Below are positions 1 through 7,464 of a DNA stretch of 52,360 nt, piece after piece. A model generated the notes under the pieces. That model saw nothing but the letters and a program-made list of their open reading frames with translations. It was not told the DNA's origin and made no database searches. Both the position numbers and the translations under genes were made by a program. This DNA comes from an uncultured Bacteroidales bacterium (GTDB taxonomy: Bacteria; Bacteroidota; Bacteroidia; Bacteroidales; UBA932). How positions within the stretch are numbered: position 1 is the first letter of the stretch; every line of letters begins with the position of its first letter. The stretch spans positions 1 through 52,360 of the forward strand of contig CALUQM010000012.1 in NCBI GenBank assembly GCA_944322925.1, read 5' to 3'.

Positions 1-2261
1 CTGAAGTTTTTCATGACAGAAGCTGTCATGACGCTCATTGGTACTTGGTTTTGCTGTATCGATCCGTGGTTGTCGTAATATATGTTGTTGTTCAGCAACG
101 CATAGCCGAAGAAAGCACTCAAATTCCATACCGGAATGTTGAGGGACGCCTCTGCTTTCGTGGTGGAAATCTTGCCGAAATCATTGTCCCACCAGTAATG
201 ATTGGTATGCAGATGCTGCTGGTAGTAGTCGGGTTCCCTGAGACTGGTCTCGAAATGGAAATTCAGGTTGAGAGGACTCTCCTTCGCCCGCCTGAACGGG
301 TAGAAATTGAGTGACAGATTGGCACGCACGGCAAAGTCATTCAGTTCATGACCGAGGAAAGTGTATTTTCCCGTGGCATCCCAATGTATGTATTTTTTCA
401 ACTGTCCCTGAGCTCCGGCATAAATGTAGGCCGAATTGCGCACCACAGGTCTGGCAGGCTTCAGATAATTCAGCCTGTTGAAGTCGTGGTAATTCAGGAG
501 TTTGTCTCCTATGCCGACATCGAGTTTTGAGACTATCCCTTCATTTGACCACGGCTGGAGCCTCAGGAATATCCTGTTGTCGAACTTCATTACTCTGAGA
601 GAATCATTGCTTGTGGTCGGATGCAGGTAGAAATTGTTGTTGTAGAATTCCCTTGCCTCAGTGTCCGTCTCGGAAATATTGTCCTGATATACTTTGGTAA
701 ATGCAGAATATTCCGAACAGTGTCCTATAAACGCTGTAGTGACGTTGTTGTCTATGCTGTCTGCGCTTATCTGGCCTTCGGCAGCCTTCTTGTCGGCTTC
801 TGCAAGCAGATATTGTGCGATGGCCGCGCTGTCTCCGCTCGCCATCAGACTGTCTCTGAATGCTGCTTCGGCCTTTTTCGCCTTTCTGTCTTCTCTTGCG
901 CTTTTGGAAAGGAAGGTAAACGGAATTCTGTACGACTGGTCGAGGAAGATCGTGTTTTTCTTGACCCTGTTGCTTGCTCCGTTCAGCCTTACCGCTATTT
1001 CCCTTGCGTCGACCGTAGTATCCCTGATCCAGAAATTATCCGTAATGCCGCCGTTTTCGCTTCTGCGGATTCTGTTGTAGATGTATCCGGCGTTCATGAA
1101 GTATTTTTTGCCGATATAATTCGTGGCGGCCACGAATGTCCTGTTGTCCGTGTCCTCGTTCTGCAACATTCCGTTCCCTCCGAATCTGTCGTATTCGAGG
1201 GTGATATTGAGTTCCGGCAGAATGTTCTGCGTAGTCATCACCCGCACATTGCTTTCCTCTTTTTCCTTGTTGGCGAACAGGGTCCCCCAATAGGCAAGTT
1301 CGGTGTACGGCGTCTTGGTATTGTACATCGGCAATGTTTCGGGAGTGTAGTTGTACATCAGGTACGGAGTGTAGAATATGGCGTTTTCAGCTTCTTCCCT
1401 CTTGAAGAAGTCGTACGTCTCCGTAGGAGATCCGATGACTCCGAGATATGTAGCGTTTACGTCATTCCTGTAGAACGGGTATTCCGTGAAGTAATGATTG
1501 TATGTCGTGTCTATCTCCTGAAGCTCCATATTGTTGAAGTTCCGGTCGTGGGTCCACATCAACATTCTCTTGTACAGGAGGGAATCCGGCAGAAGATACG
1601 TACTGAGTATTCTCGGAGTATTTTCTGTTATACTGTCTTTTATTGCCTGTATGCTGTCCTTTACGTGGATGAGGCTGTCGAGTTCGACGAGTTTGCGGGC
1701 GGTCTTCAGTTCAGCCAGATATATTTTCTGCTCTTTTCTGGTCATGGCATTGAATCTGGCGATGGAATCCCTTGCTGCGGTCGCGGTAGAGTCCAGATAA
1801 ACAAGCGAGTCAAGCCTGTGCAGCTCCAGTGTGTCTCCGATGCTTCTGAGAGAATCCCTTACGGAAGCCCTTGTCACACTGTCTTTCAGTGCAATATAAT
1901 ATTTGAATTTGAGGGTATCGGTATATCTGAGGGAATCAGGTACAGTAATCGTATCTCTGGCCTGAAGTGTGTCGGCAGAAGACAACGTATCCGGCATGCC
2001 GGCGGTATCGGCTGCATGGAGCGAGTCCTGAACCGGCAGCGAATCCGCAGCGGGGATGGTATCGGCGGAAACCGTATCGGCTGCCGCTACTGGCACCGTA
2101 CTGTCCACTGCATGGACGCTGTCCGCACTTACAGAAAGCGCCAGGCTGTCCTGCTGATGTACCATGCGGTCGAAACGTCCGGCATCAATGCCGAACGACT
2201 GCACTGCAGCCACGCCTGTAAGCACTAAGGGGAACCATATTTTTGATATCAGGTTCTTCAT
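1..2261 (-). CDS. Putative outer-membrane porin (Porin_10-like), 3' end outside the window
   Basis: The frame starts at the ATG at 2259-2261 and runs off the left edge without a stop, so about 753 residues are visible. It opens with a signal-peptide-like segment (MKNLISKIWFPLVLTGVAAV). Residues 38-125 form a low-complexity stretch rich in Asp-Ser and Asp-Thr pairs. The rest is rich in alternating aromatic and polar residues, as in an outer-membrane beta-barrel (YIGKKYFMNAGYIYN, YIYAGAQGQLKKYIHW). This layout matches what I know of the Bacteroidota 'putative porin' family (PF14121). A consensus promoter lies just upstream. The product should sit in the outer membrane; its substrate cannot be read from the sequence. 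Family assignment is from recalled family features. Confidence 0.7.
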   Translation of the reverse strand, partial: MKNLISKIWFPLVLTGVAAVQSFGIDAGRFDRMVHQQDSLALSVSADSVHAVDSTVPVAAADTVSADTIPAADSLPVQDSLHAADTAGMPDTLSSADTLQARDTITVPDSLRYTDTLKFKYYIALKDSVTRASVRDSLRSIGDTLELHRLDSLVYLDSTATAARDSIARFNAMTRKEQKIYLAELKTARKLVELDSLIHVKDSIQAIKDSITENTPRILSTYLLPDSLLYKRMLMWTHDRNFNNMELQEIDTTYNHYFTEYPFYRNDVNATYLGVIGSPTETYDFFKREEAENAIFYTPYLMYNYTPETLPMYNTKTPYTELAYWGTLFANKEKEESNVRVMTTQNILPELNITLEYDRFGGNGMLQNEDTDNRTFVAATNYIGKKYFMNAGYIYNRIRRSENGGITDNFWIRDTTVDAREIAVRLNGASNRVKKNTIFLDQSYRIPFTFLSKSAREDRKAKKAEAAFRDSLMASGDSAAIAQYLLAEADKKAAEGQISADSIDNNVTTAFIGHCSEYSAFTKVYQDNISETDTEAREFYNNNFYLHPTTSNDSLRVMKFDNRIFLRLQPWSNEGIVSKLDVGIGDKLLNYHDFNRLNYLKPARPVVRNSAYIYAGAQGQLKKYIHWDATGKYTFLGHELNDFAVRANLSLNFYPFRRAKESPLNLNFHFETSLREPDYYQQHLHTNHYWWDNDFGKISTTKAEASLNIPVWNLSAFFGYALLNNNIYYDNHGSIQQNQVPMSVMTASVMKNF

Positions 2262-2271
2262 ATCAAGCGCG

Positions 2272-2301
2272 CAAAGGTAGACATAATTTTTAAAATAACA
2301 A
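2272..2301 (-). promoter_or_regulatory. Promoter of the porin gene (TTG-N19-TACCTTTG)
   Basis: On the minus strand, TTG at 2301-2299 is followed after exactly 19 bases by TACCTTTG at 2279-2272. This is the known Bacteroidota primary-sigma consensus (-33 TTG, -7 TAnnTTTG). The -7 element lies 10 bases upstream of the start codon, so the leader would be very short. Confidence 0.7.
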
Positions 2302-2327
2302 AATTTTAAAAATTACTGCCCTGTCAT

Positions 2328-2924
2328 TCAATCTATTGCGCTGATTCCTTTCGTACGCATTTCCTCCAGAGCCTTCAGATGCTCATTGTAGTCTACATAG
2401 CCGAGGGCGTTTTTGATGAGGATGACATTCTTCCCCTCTGCAGCCATGTCTTCGGCCGTGTCCTTTATGCTGTATTCGGTAGCCGTTCCGCAAAGGAAAA
2501 CCGTATCGATGTCGAGCAGGCCGATGACTTCCGCCAGGGTCTGGCCGGCCTTGTTCACTCCGTGCCATCCCGTATATTTTACGTCTCCGCTTTCCTGTCC
2601 TTTGTAGAATGTCAGTTCTTCTGAAACGTATGGCATCAGCATGTCGTGTATCGCACTGCCGTGAGTCCCTGTCATGCAGTGGTCCGGCCACCTTCCTCCG
2701 TTTTCGGCGAAAGAGCAGTGGTCCGACGGATGGTGGTCGCAGATGAAGAGAATGGGGAACTGGCCGTATATGTCGTCGGCTTCTTCCGCTGCGGCGGAAG
2801 TCATGCTGTCGATGAACTCCGCAGTTTTCCGTACCGCTTCCTTGGCATTTATACATGACAGGGAACCGTCTATGAAGTCGTTGAGCATATTTACAATTAC
2901 CAGAGCGCTGTCTTTCCTGTCCAT
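2328..2924 (-). CDS. Nicotinamidase/isochorismatase-family protein lacking two catalytic residues
   Basis: A 198-residue protein with the cysteine-hydrolase (PncA-like) fold signature. The metal-site residues are kept: D63 and H65 in CDHHPSDHCSF, H69, and H82 in WPDHCMTGTHG. The catalytic lysine of PncA enzymes is kept (K108 in FYKG). The catalytic aspartate is replaced by Asn (N12 in VIVNMLNDF; PncA has VDxQNDF). The nucleophilic cysteine is replaced by Ser (S152 in GTATEYS; PncA has GxATDYC). I read both codons on the nucleotide sequence: AAT at 2891-2889 and AGC at 2471-2469. By family knowledge it should not act as a normal nicotinamidase; it may be a pseudoenzyme or have another activity. 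It stands alone, divergent from the kinase gene. Confidence 0.75.
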   Translation of the reverse strand: MDRKDSALVIVNMLNDFIDGSLSCINAKEAVRKTAEFIDSMTSAAAEEADDIYGQFPILFICDHHPSDHCSFAENGGRWPDHCMTGTHGSAIHDMLMPYVSEELTFYKGQESGDVKYTGWHGVNKAGQTLAEVIGLLDIDTVFLCGTATEYSIKDTAEDMAAEGKNVILIKNALGYVDYNEHLKALEEMRTKGISAID

Positions 2925-2949
2925 AAGACGAATTTTATGCAGATTACTG

Positions 2950-2957
2950 CAAATGTA
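2950..2957 (-). promoter_or_regulatory. -7 element (TACATTTG) upstream of the nicotinamidase-like gene
   Basis: TACATTTG on the minus strand fits TAnnTTTG and lies 26 bases upstream of the ATG at 2924. I found no TTG at the expected 19-base spacing, so the call rests on the -7 element and position alone. Confidence 0.4.
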
Positions 2958-3008
2958 CTCTTTTTTTTATATTATGAATTGTTAAATTCGCGAAATAAAG
3001 AATATTCG

Positions 3009-4454
3009 ATGAGAACTGCGGAACTGGAAAATTTATTCAGGACTTATACCGGAGTATTTCCGGAGCATGTCGAGGAATTTTCATCTTCAGGAAGCAACCG
3101 GACGTATTTCCGTCTCGGAACGCGGGAATTCTCCTGCATAGGGGTTATCGGGCAGGTGGCTGAAGAGAATGCGACTTTCTGCGAACTTGCCGCCCATTTT
3201 GCCTCCAAAGGTATCAGGGTCCCTGCAATATACGCAGTCAGCGAAGACGGAATGTACTATCTTCAGGAAGATCTCGGAAAGACAAGCCTTTTCGACATGA
3301 TTGCCGGAGGCAGAATTTCCGGCAAATATTCGCCGGAAGACATCGCCCTGCTGAAAAAGACGATCGCCGAGCTTCCTAAGATACAGATCGAAGGAGCCGC
3401 CGACTGGGATTTTTCAAGATGTTTCCACCGTCAGGAATTCAATGAGAGATCCGTCATATTCGACCTGCATTATTTCAAATATTGTTTTCTGAAAGCGACA
3501 GGACTTGAATACAATGAAGAAGCCCTCGAGGATGATTTCATGAAACTGAAGGATGATCTCCTTGCCTGGAACGGAGATACTTTCATGTACCGGGACTTCC
3601 AGTCGCGGAATGTCATGATCAGGGACGGGGAGCCGTATTTCATCGATTTCCAGGGAGGAATGAAAGGTCCGTTATATATGGATGTGGCGTCTTTCGTATG
3701 GCAGGCCAGGTCGGATTTCCCCCCGAACCTGAAAGACGAACTTGTAGGGACCTATATCGAGGCTCTCCGCAGGTACCGGGATGTCGATGAAGACGAGTTC
3801 AGGAAAAATCTGCGGCTCTTTGTCTTTTTCAGGACACTGCAGGTTTTGGCGGCATACGGATTCAGGGGCAATTTCGAGAGGAAACGGCATTTCCTTGAAA
3901 GCATACCGTACGCGGTAGCCAATCTGAGAGACATGCTGCCGTTTTTCGAATACAGATATCCTTACATGTGCGAGGTGTTCGGCAAGATGGTCTCGATGCC
4001 GCGTTTTGCGAAAAAGGATACTTCAGAAAGCCATACCGGCTTGAAAGTCAGGATTTTCAGTTTTTCATACCGGAAGGGGATTCCGGACGACGAGTCCGGC
4101 AACGGCGGCGGTTATGTTTTCGACTGCAGGGCTATCCATAATCCGGGGAAATATAAGGAATACAAGTCTTTGACCGGGATGGACAGGGAAGTGAAGGAGT
4201 TTCTTGAAGGCAGGGGAGAGGTCCAGCCTTTTCTCGACAGGGTATATGCCCTTGCCGACACTCATATTGAGAAATATCTCGGCCGGGGTTTCACCGATCT
4301 GATGTTCGCATTCGGCTGTACCGGAGGACAGCACCGTTCGGTATACTGCGCAGAGGCGCTTGCCGGCCATATCGCTTCCAGGTATAACATAGAAATCGAC
4401 CTTGTTCACAGGGAACAGGGCATTGAAAGGAAAATCCGATGGCAAAGGCAATGA
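3009..4454 (+). CDS. Amino-sugar kinase (AmgK-like) fused to a RapZ C-terminal domain
   Basis: A 481-residue fusion. Residues 1-340 are an aminoglycoside-phosphotransferase-type kinase. The Brenner motif is YRDFQSRNVM and the metal-binding motif is YFIDFQGG, both as in AmgK, the anomeric MurNAc/GlcNAc kinase of peptidoglycan recycling. Residues 345-481 match the RapZ C-terminal domain: SFSYRKGIPDD, then GCTGGQHRSV, then a basic end. In E. coli RapZ this domain senses GlcN6P and binds small RNA. The start was placed at the ATG at 3009, not 72 bases upstream, because the kinase domain begins there. The next gene, a MurU-like nucleotidyltransferase, overlaps its end by 16 bases, which supports a shared pathway of sugar-1-phosphate formation and nucleotide activation. 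The true substrate is inferred. Confidence 0.8.
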   Translation: MRTAELENLFRTYTGVFPEHVEEFSSSGSNRTYFRLGTREFSCIGVIGQVAEENATFCELAAHFASKGIRVPAIYAVSEDGMYYLQEDLGKTSLFDMIAGGRISGKYSPEDIALLKKTIAELPKIQIEGAADWDFSRCFHRQEFNERSVIFDLHYFKYCFLKATGLEYNEEALEDDFMKLKDDLLAWNGDTFMYRDFQSRNVMIRDGEPYFIDFQGGMKGPLYMDVASFVWQARSDFPPNLKDELVGTYIEALRRYRDVDEDEFRKNLRLFVFFRTLQVLAAYGFRGNFERKRHFLESIPYAVANLRDMLPFFEYRYPYMCEVFGKMVSMPRFAKKDTSESHTGLKVRIFSFSYRKGIPDDESGNGGGYVFDCRAIHNPGKYKEYKSLTGMDREVKEFLEGRGEVQPFLDRVYALADTHIEKYLGRGFTDLMFAFGCTGGQHRSVYCAEALAGHIASRYNIEIDLVHREQGIERKIRWQRQ

Positions 4455-5269
4455 TATTTGCAGCCGGTCTCGGGACCAGGCTGAAACCTCTGACTGACAG
4501 AATGCCGAAAGCTCTCGTGCCTGTCGGCGGAAAACCGCTGTTGCAGACAGTCCTGGACAGGCTTGTCACGTCCGGATATGACGACATAGTGGTCAACGTC
4601 CATCATTTCGCCGCTCAGATAACCGACTATATTTCCGCACTTGACATGCCTGGCGTAAGGATAAGCATATCGGATGAAAGCGGCATGCTCAGGAATACCG
4701 GCGGAGGCATCCAGTATGCGGAGCCTTTGCTCGGCAATGGAAACTTTCTTGTCCATAACGTGGATATCATATCCGACCTCGATCTTCGGAAGTTTGCGGC
4801 ATCGGTAAGGGACGAAGCCGTGGCGACGCTTGCAGTCAGCTCACGCAGGACTTCGAGATATCTCCTTTTCGACGAAGAAATGAGGCTTGTAGGGTGGACC
4901 AATACGGCAACCGGAGAGGTGCGCAGCCCGTTTCCCGACCTGAATCCGGATTCATGCAGGAAATATGCCTTTGCCGGCATACATTTGCTGACGCACAAGG
5001 TTTTCCGCCTGTTCAGGGAATTCGGTTTCGAAGGCAGTTTCCCTGTAATGGATTTTTATCTGAAGGCGGCCGGCAAATACCCTGTCTGCGGCTATGTCCA
5101 GGAACCGCTTGAAATCATAGATGCCGGCAAGCCGGAAACCTTGTCACTCGCCCGCGATTTCCTTCTCAGGCATGGGGACATTCTTCCGCAGGATGTCCAG
5201 GAAGACTATTACGATAAACAGACTTGCCGCAATCAGGGCGACGTATTGCCCTGTGCCGAGAAGTTCTGA
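4439..5269 (+). CDS. MurU-like sugar-1-phosphate nucleotidyltransferase
   Basis: A 276-residue NTP_transferase. The N-terminal pyrophosphorylase signature is FAAGLGTRLKPLTDRMPKAL, with the sugar-binding K in MPKALVPVGGKP, an NTGGG motif and a metal-site HNVDII. MurU makes UDP-MurNAc from MurNAc-1-phosphate. The coupling to the upstream anomeric kinase (16-base overlap) makes that role likely here; GlcNAc-1-P or mannose-1-P are alternatives. The recognisable domain ends near IIDAGKPETLSLARDFLL. The last ~36 residues are encoded opposite the 3' end of the convergent CPBP gene, giving a 126-base antisense overlap (5144-5269). Confidence 0.8.
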   Translation: MAKAMIFAAGLGTRLKPLTDRMPKALVPVGGKPLLQTVLDRLVTSGYDDIVVNVHHFAAQITDYISALDMPGVRISISDESGMLRNTGGGIQYAEPLLGNGNFLVHNVDIISDLDLRKFAASVRDEAVATLAVSSRRTSRYLLFDEEMRLVGWTNTATGEVRSPFPDLNPDSCRKYAFAGIHLLTHKVFRLFREFGFEGSFPVMDFYLKAAGKYPVCGYVQEPLEIIDAGKPETLSLARDFLLRHGDILPQDVQEDYYDKQTCRNQGDVLPCAEKF

Positions 5270-6040
5270 ATAGGATTCCATGTTTCTGAATGTTTCGTTC
5301 TGCCCGAGCAGGGCTGCAAGAGTGTTGTTCGTGCAGTGCATCAGCATGGTGAGCTTGAGCGAGCCTGTCCTGTAGTAGACGTATGCGAAAAGCATCCCGA
5401 TGACAAAGGCCGGAAGAGCCTGCCAGGGATTCAGATGTATTACGGCAAAGAAAAGCGATGATATGACCATCGCCCAGCCCGGTTTCATTCTTTGAAGCAG
5501 GCCTCTGAGAACCAGTCCCCTGCAGAGCCATTCCTCGAACAGCGGGGCGAAAACGGATACCGACAGAAGCGTGGCCCACAAGGGGGTCCCTGTCAGCATC
5601 TGCTCGTTAAGTCTGTCGAACCATTCCGGAGTTTCAGGCAGAAGCATGGACAGAGGATCCGTTATGAAGCCGGCTGCGACGGTAACTATCACGCACATCA
5701 GCATCAGTACGGCGAGTCCGGGTTTCCCGAAATTGTTTCCGTCGAGAGGCACACGCTCCGTCACGTCGAAGTCCCTGTTGAATTTGCTTCTTGTCGCCGC
5801 GTAGAGCATTGCAGGTATGAACATTATCGGATAAGACAGCAGGAGCGTATATTCTCCAGTCAGTTCTTTCCCGCCTGGAATACAGGTGATTGCCGCAATG
5901 ACGGCATTCCCTATGAGCGCTCCGGCCAGAAGCATTATCAGCAGTATGAACATTTCCCTGATATTCGGAATATAATAGTCGAAATCCGACATCAGGTTAT
6001 ACGAGGATCTTATTTTTCTTTTCGGCGACAGAATATTCAT
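5144..6040 (-). CDS. CPBP-family intramembrane metalloprotease (CAAX/Abi type)
   Basis: A multi-spanning membrane protein of about 298 residues with the CPBP motifs in order: EEWLCRG (EExxxR), FAVIHLN (FxxxH) and HCTNN (HxxxN/B). These supply the glutamates and histidines of the intramembrane active site. Several hydrophobic helices surround them, and the last one lies close to the C terminus. The start is placed at the ATG at 6040 (MNILSPKRKIRSSYN). Longer forms would begin at an ATG at 6088 or a TTG at 6094, inside a strong hairpin (6061-6109). The target is unknown; members of this family have been linked to prenyl-protein processing and to bacteriocin self-immunity. Confidence 0.8.
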   Translation of the reverse strand: MNILSPKRKIRSSYNLMSDFDYYIPNIREMFILLIMLLAGALIGNAVIAAITCIPGGKELTGEYTLLLSYPIMFIPAMLYAATRSKFNRDFDVTERVPLDGNNFGKPGLAVLMLMCVIVTVAAGFITDPLSMLLPETPEWFDRLNEQMLTGTPLWATLLSVSVFAPLFEEWLCRGLVLRGLLQRMKPGWAMVISSLFFAVIHLNPWQALPAFVIGMLFAYVYYRTGSLKLTMLMHCTNNTLAALLGQNETFRNMESYSELLGTGQYVALIAASLFIVIVFLDILRKNVPMPEKEIAGE

Positions 6041-6060
6041 CGTTCCGGTTTTATTCTGAA

Positions 6061-6109
6061 GATGACTCCTACCTTCTCCGGCAATCATCAGCAAAAGGTA
6101 AGAGTCATC
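6061..6109 (-). other. Long inverted repeat (15-bp stem) in the leader of the CPBP gene
   Basis: Bases 6061-6075 (GATGACTCCTACCTT) and 6095-6109 (AAGGTAAGAGTCATC) form an inverted repeat with 14 of 15 perfect pairs. On the minus-strand RNA the odd position is a G-U pair, so the whole 15-bp stem can form with a 19-base loop. It ends 20 bases upstream of the preferred CPBP start. It follows the stop of the upstream nucleotidyltransferase (6140), but no U-run follows the stem, so it is not a classic intrinsic terminator. It could be a leader control hairpin, an mRNA-stability element or an operator. Confidence 0.65.
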
Positions 6110-6139
6110 GGTTTTCCATTATGGCCTGCAGAGTGCAGA

Positions 6140-7069
6140 TTATTTGTAAAGAGGACTCGGATACACTCCGTTGTCGGCAAATTCCTGGAATTTTGCCACT
6201 ACGCCAGGCCTGTCTTCCTTGAAGGTCACGCCGAACCAGCGTGACGGGGTGGACAGCAGTTCCACTTTGGCTGTTCCGTCCTTGATCATGTTGTCGATGG
6301 CGTAAGGAATGTAGAATTCCTTTTTAGGCTCGTTGATGTTTTCTTTCAGGAATTCGGTGAATATGTCCTTGCTGTTGTCGAAATAGTCCGGAGTAAAGCC
6401 CCACATGTTCATCGAGCAGAGTGCCTTGCCGTCGACTTCGACCCTTTCGCCCTTGCTGTTGTCTGCATAGACTTTTCCATCGGCAGCCTTTTCAGCATTG
6501 TGGTGTTCCTCAACGTGCGTGAGGTAGTGGTTTTCGTCTGCGGTGCAGATGCCTCTGGATACCCCGCCGGATTCGGAAAGCGTGTTGTCAAGTTCGAAGC
6601 CTACGAGGCAGTATTCTCCCTTGGTTTCCGCATGGGTCCTGAGCCAGTCTGCAATGATTCTGAACGAGTCTTTCCCGTAATAGTCGTCTCCGTTGATGAC
6701 TGCGAACGGTTCCTTGACAACGTCTTTGGCCATAAGTACGGCATGGGCGGTACCCCACGGTTTTTCCCTTGCCGGATTCAGTGTGAAACCTTCGGGAATC
6801 TTGTTCAGTTCCTGGGTTACGAAATCGAATTCGAGAGGGGAGCCGTCAGGGCATCTGACATCTTTGTAACGTTTGTCTACCATCTCCTTGAAAGCGTCGA
6901 GGAAATGTTCGCGTACTATATATACGACTTTGCCGAATCCTGACTTTACGGCATCATAGATAGAATAGTCGATGATTGTTTCTCCGTTAGGCCCGAGCCC
7001 GTCCATCTGTTTGAGTCCGCCGTAACGGCTGCCCATTCCGGCAGCAAGAACAAGTAGAGTTGGTTTCAT
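6140..7069 (-). CDS. Sugar nucleotidyltransferase (NTP_transferase family)
   Basis: A 309-residue protein. The N-terminal signature is VLAAGMGSRYGGLKQMDGLG, then NGETIIDYSI, then a catalytic-site AVINGDDYYG. This is the Bacteroidota version of a glucose-1-phosphate-type nucleotidyltransferase. The start is the ATG at 7067-7069 (MKPTLLV); the 45 upstream codons in frame are not conserved-looking and overlap the promoter region. The substrate cannot be told from sequence. It follows the same theme of sugar activation as the kinase/MurU pair and may be co-transcribed with the CPBP gene, which starts about 100 bases downstream across the hairpin. Confidence 0.75.
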   Translation of the reverse strand: MKPTLLVLAAGMGSRYGGLKQMDGLGPNGETIIDYSIYDAVKSGFGKVVYIVREHFLDAFKEMVDKRYKDVRCPDGSPLEFDFVTQELNKIPEGFTLNPAREKPWGTAHAVLMAKDVVKEPFAVINGDDYYGKDSFRIIADWLRTHAETKGEYCLVGFELDNTLSESGGVSRGICTADENHYLTHVEEHHNAEKAADGKVYADNSKGERVEVDGKALCSMNMWGFTPDYFDNSKDIFTEFLKENINEPKKEFYIPYAIDNMIKDGTAKVELLSTPSRWFGVTFKEDRPGVVAKFQEFADNGVYPSPLYK

Positions 7070-7110
7070 GATATTATTTTTATATTTTGCTGTTAATCCG
7101 TAATATTCTT

Positions 7111-7118
7111 CAAAATTA
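7111..7118 (-). promoter_or_regulatory. -7 element (TAATTTTG) for the nucleotidyltransferase gene
   Basis: TAATTTTG on the minus strand fits TAnnTTTG, 41 bases upstream of the ATG at 7069. No TTG at N19. It lies back to back with the plus-strand -7 element at 7121-7128, so the two promoters must overlap. Confidence 0.4.
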
Positions 7119-7120
7119 GT

Positions 7121-7128
7121 TATTTTTG
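7121..7128 (+). promoter_or_regulatory. -7 element (TATTTTTG) for the DivIC/FtsB-like gene
   Basis: TATTTTTG fits TAnnTTTG. Transcription would begin near 7135, which excludes the GTG at 7128 as start codon and supports the ATG at 7158. No TTG is found at N19. Confidence 0.45.
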
Positions 7129-7157
7129 TGGAGAAAATCCATAAAATCCCGGATATA

Positions 7158-7463
7158 ATGAGAAAAATCGGAGAAATATTCAAAGGCGAGCATGGCAGCT
7201 TCATGCGCTACGCCGTGGCAGTCACATTCATTTTTCTGCTTTTCGTCCTTTTCAAGCCCGGGAACAATATTTTCAACTGGCTTTCCGCACGCCATGAAAT
7301 AGCAGTGCAGGAAAAGCAGATGGCACGTTACCGCGAGAATCTCGAAGAACTTGACAAAAGGATAAATCTGCTTATGTCCGACAGGGATACTCTCGAAAAA
7401 TTTGCCCGGGAACAGTTCCATCTGGCTGCCCCGGGCGAAGATGTCTATATCATGGAAGAATGA
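7158..7463 (+). CDS. DivIC/FtsB-like septum formation protein
   Basis: A 101-residue protein with a short basic cytoplasmic N terminus, one membrane helix (about residues 15-35, YAVAVTFIFLLFVLF), a coiled coil (VQEKQMARYRENLEELDKRINLLMS is its core, shown in part) and a short C-terminal motif EKFAREQFHLAAPGEDVYIM. This is the layout of DivIC/FtsB proteins of the FtsQLB division complex. The EDVYI end is typical of the Bacteroidota version. The ATG at 7158 was chosen over a GTG at 7128 that falls in the promoter. It is convergent with purB, with a single base between the stop codons. Confidence 0.8.
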   Translation: MRKIGEIFKGEHGSFMRYAVAVTFIFLLFVLFKPGNNIFNWLSARHEIAVQEKQMARYRENLEELDKRINLLMSDRDTLEKFAREQFHLAAPGEDVYIMEE

Positions 7464-7464
7464 A

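Noticed and set aside
621-2228. 535-codon open frame on the plus strand
   Set aside because: It is the antisense shadow of the porin gene. The minus-strand frame has a signal peptide, barrel-like composition and a promoter; the plus frame has none.
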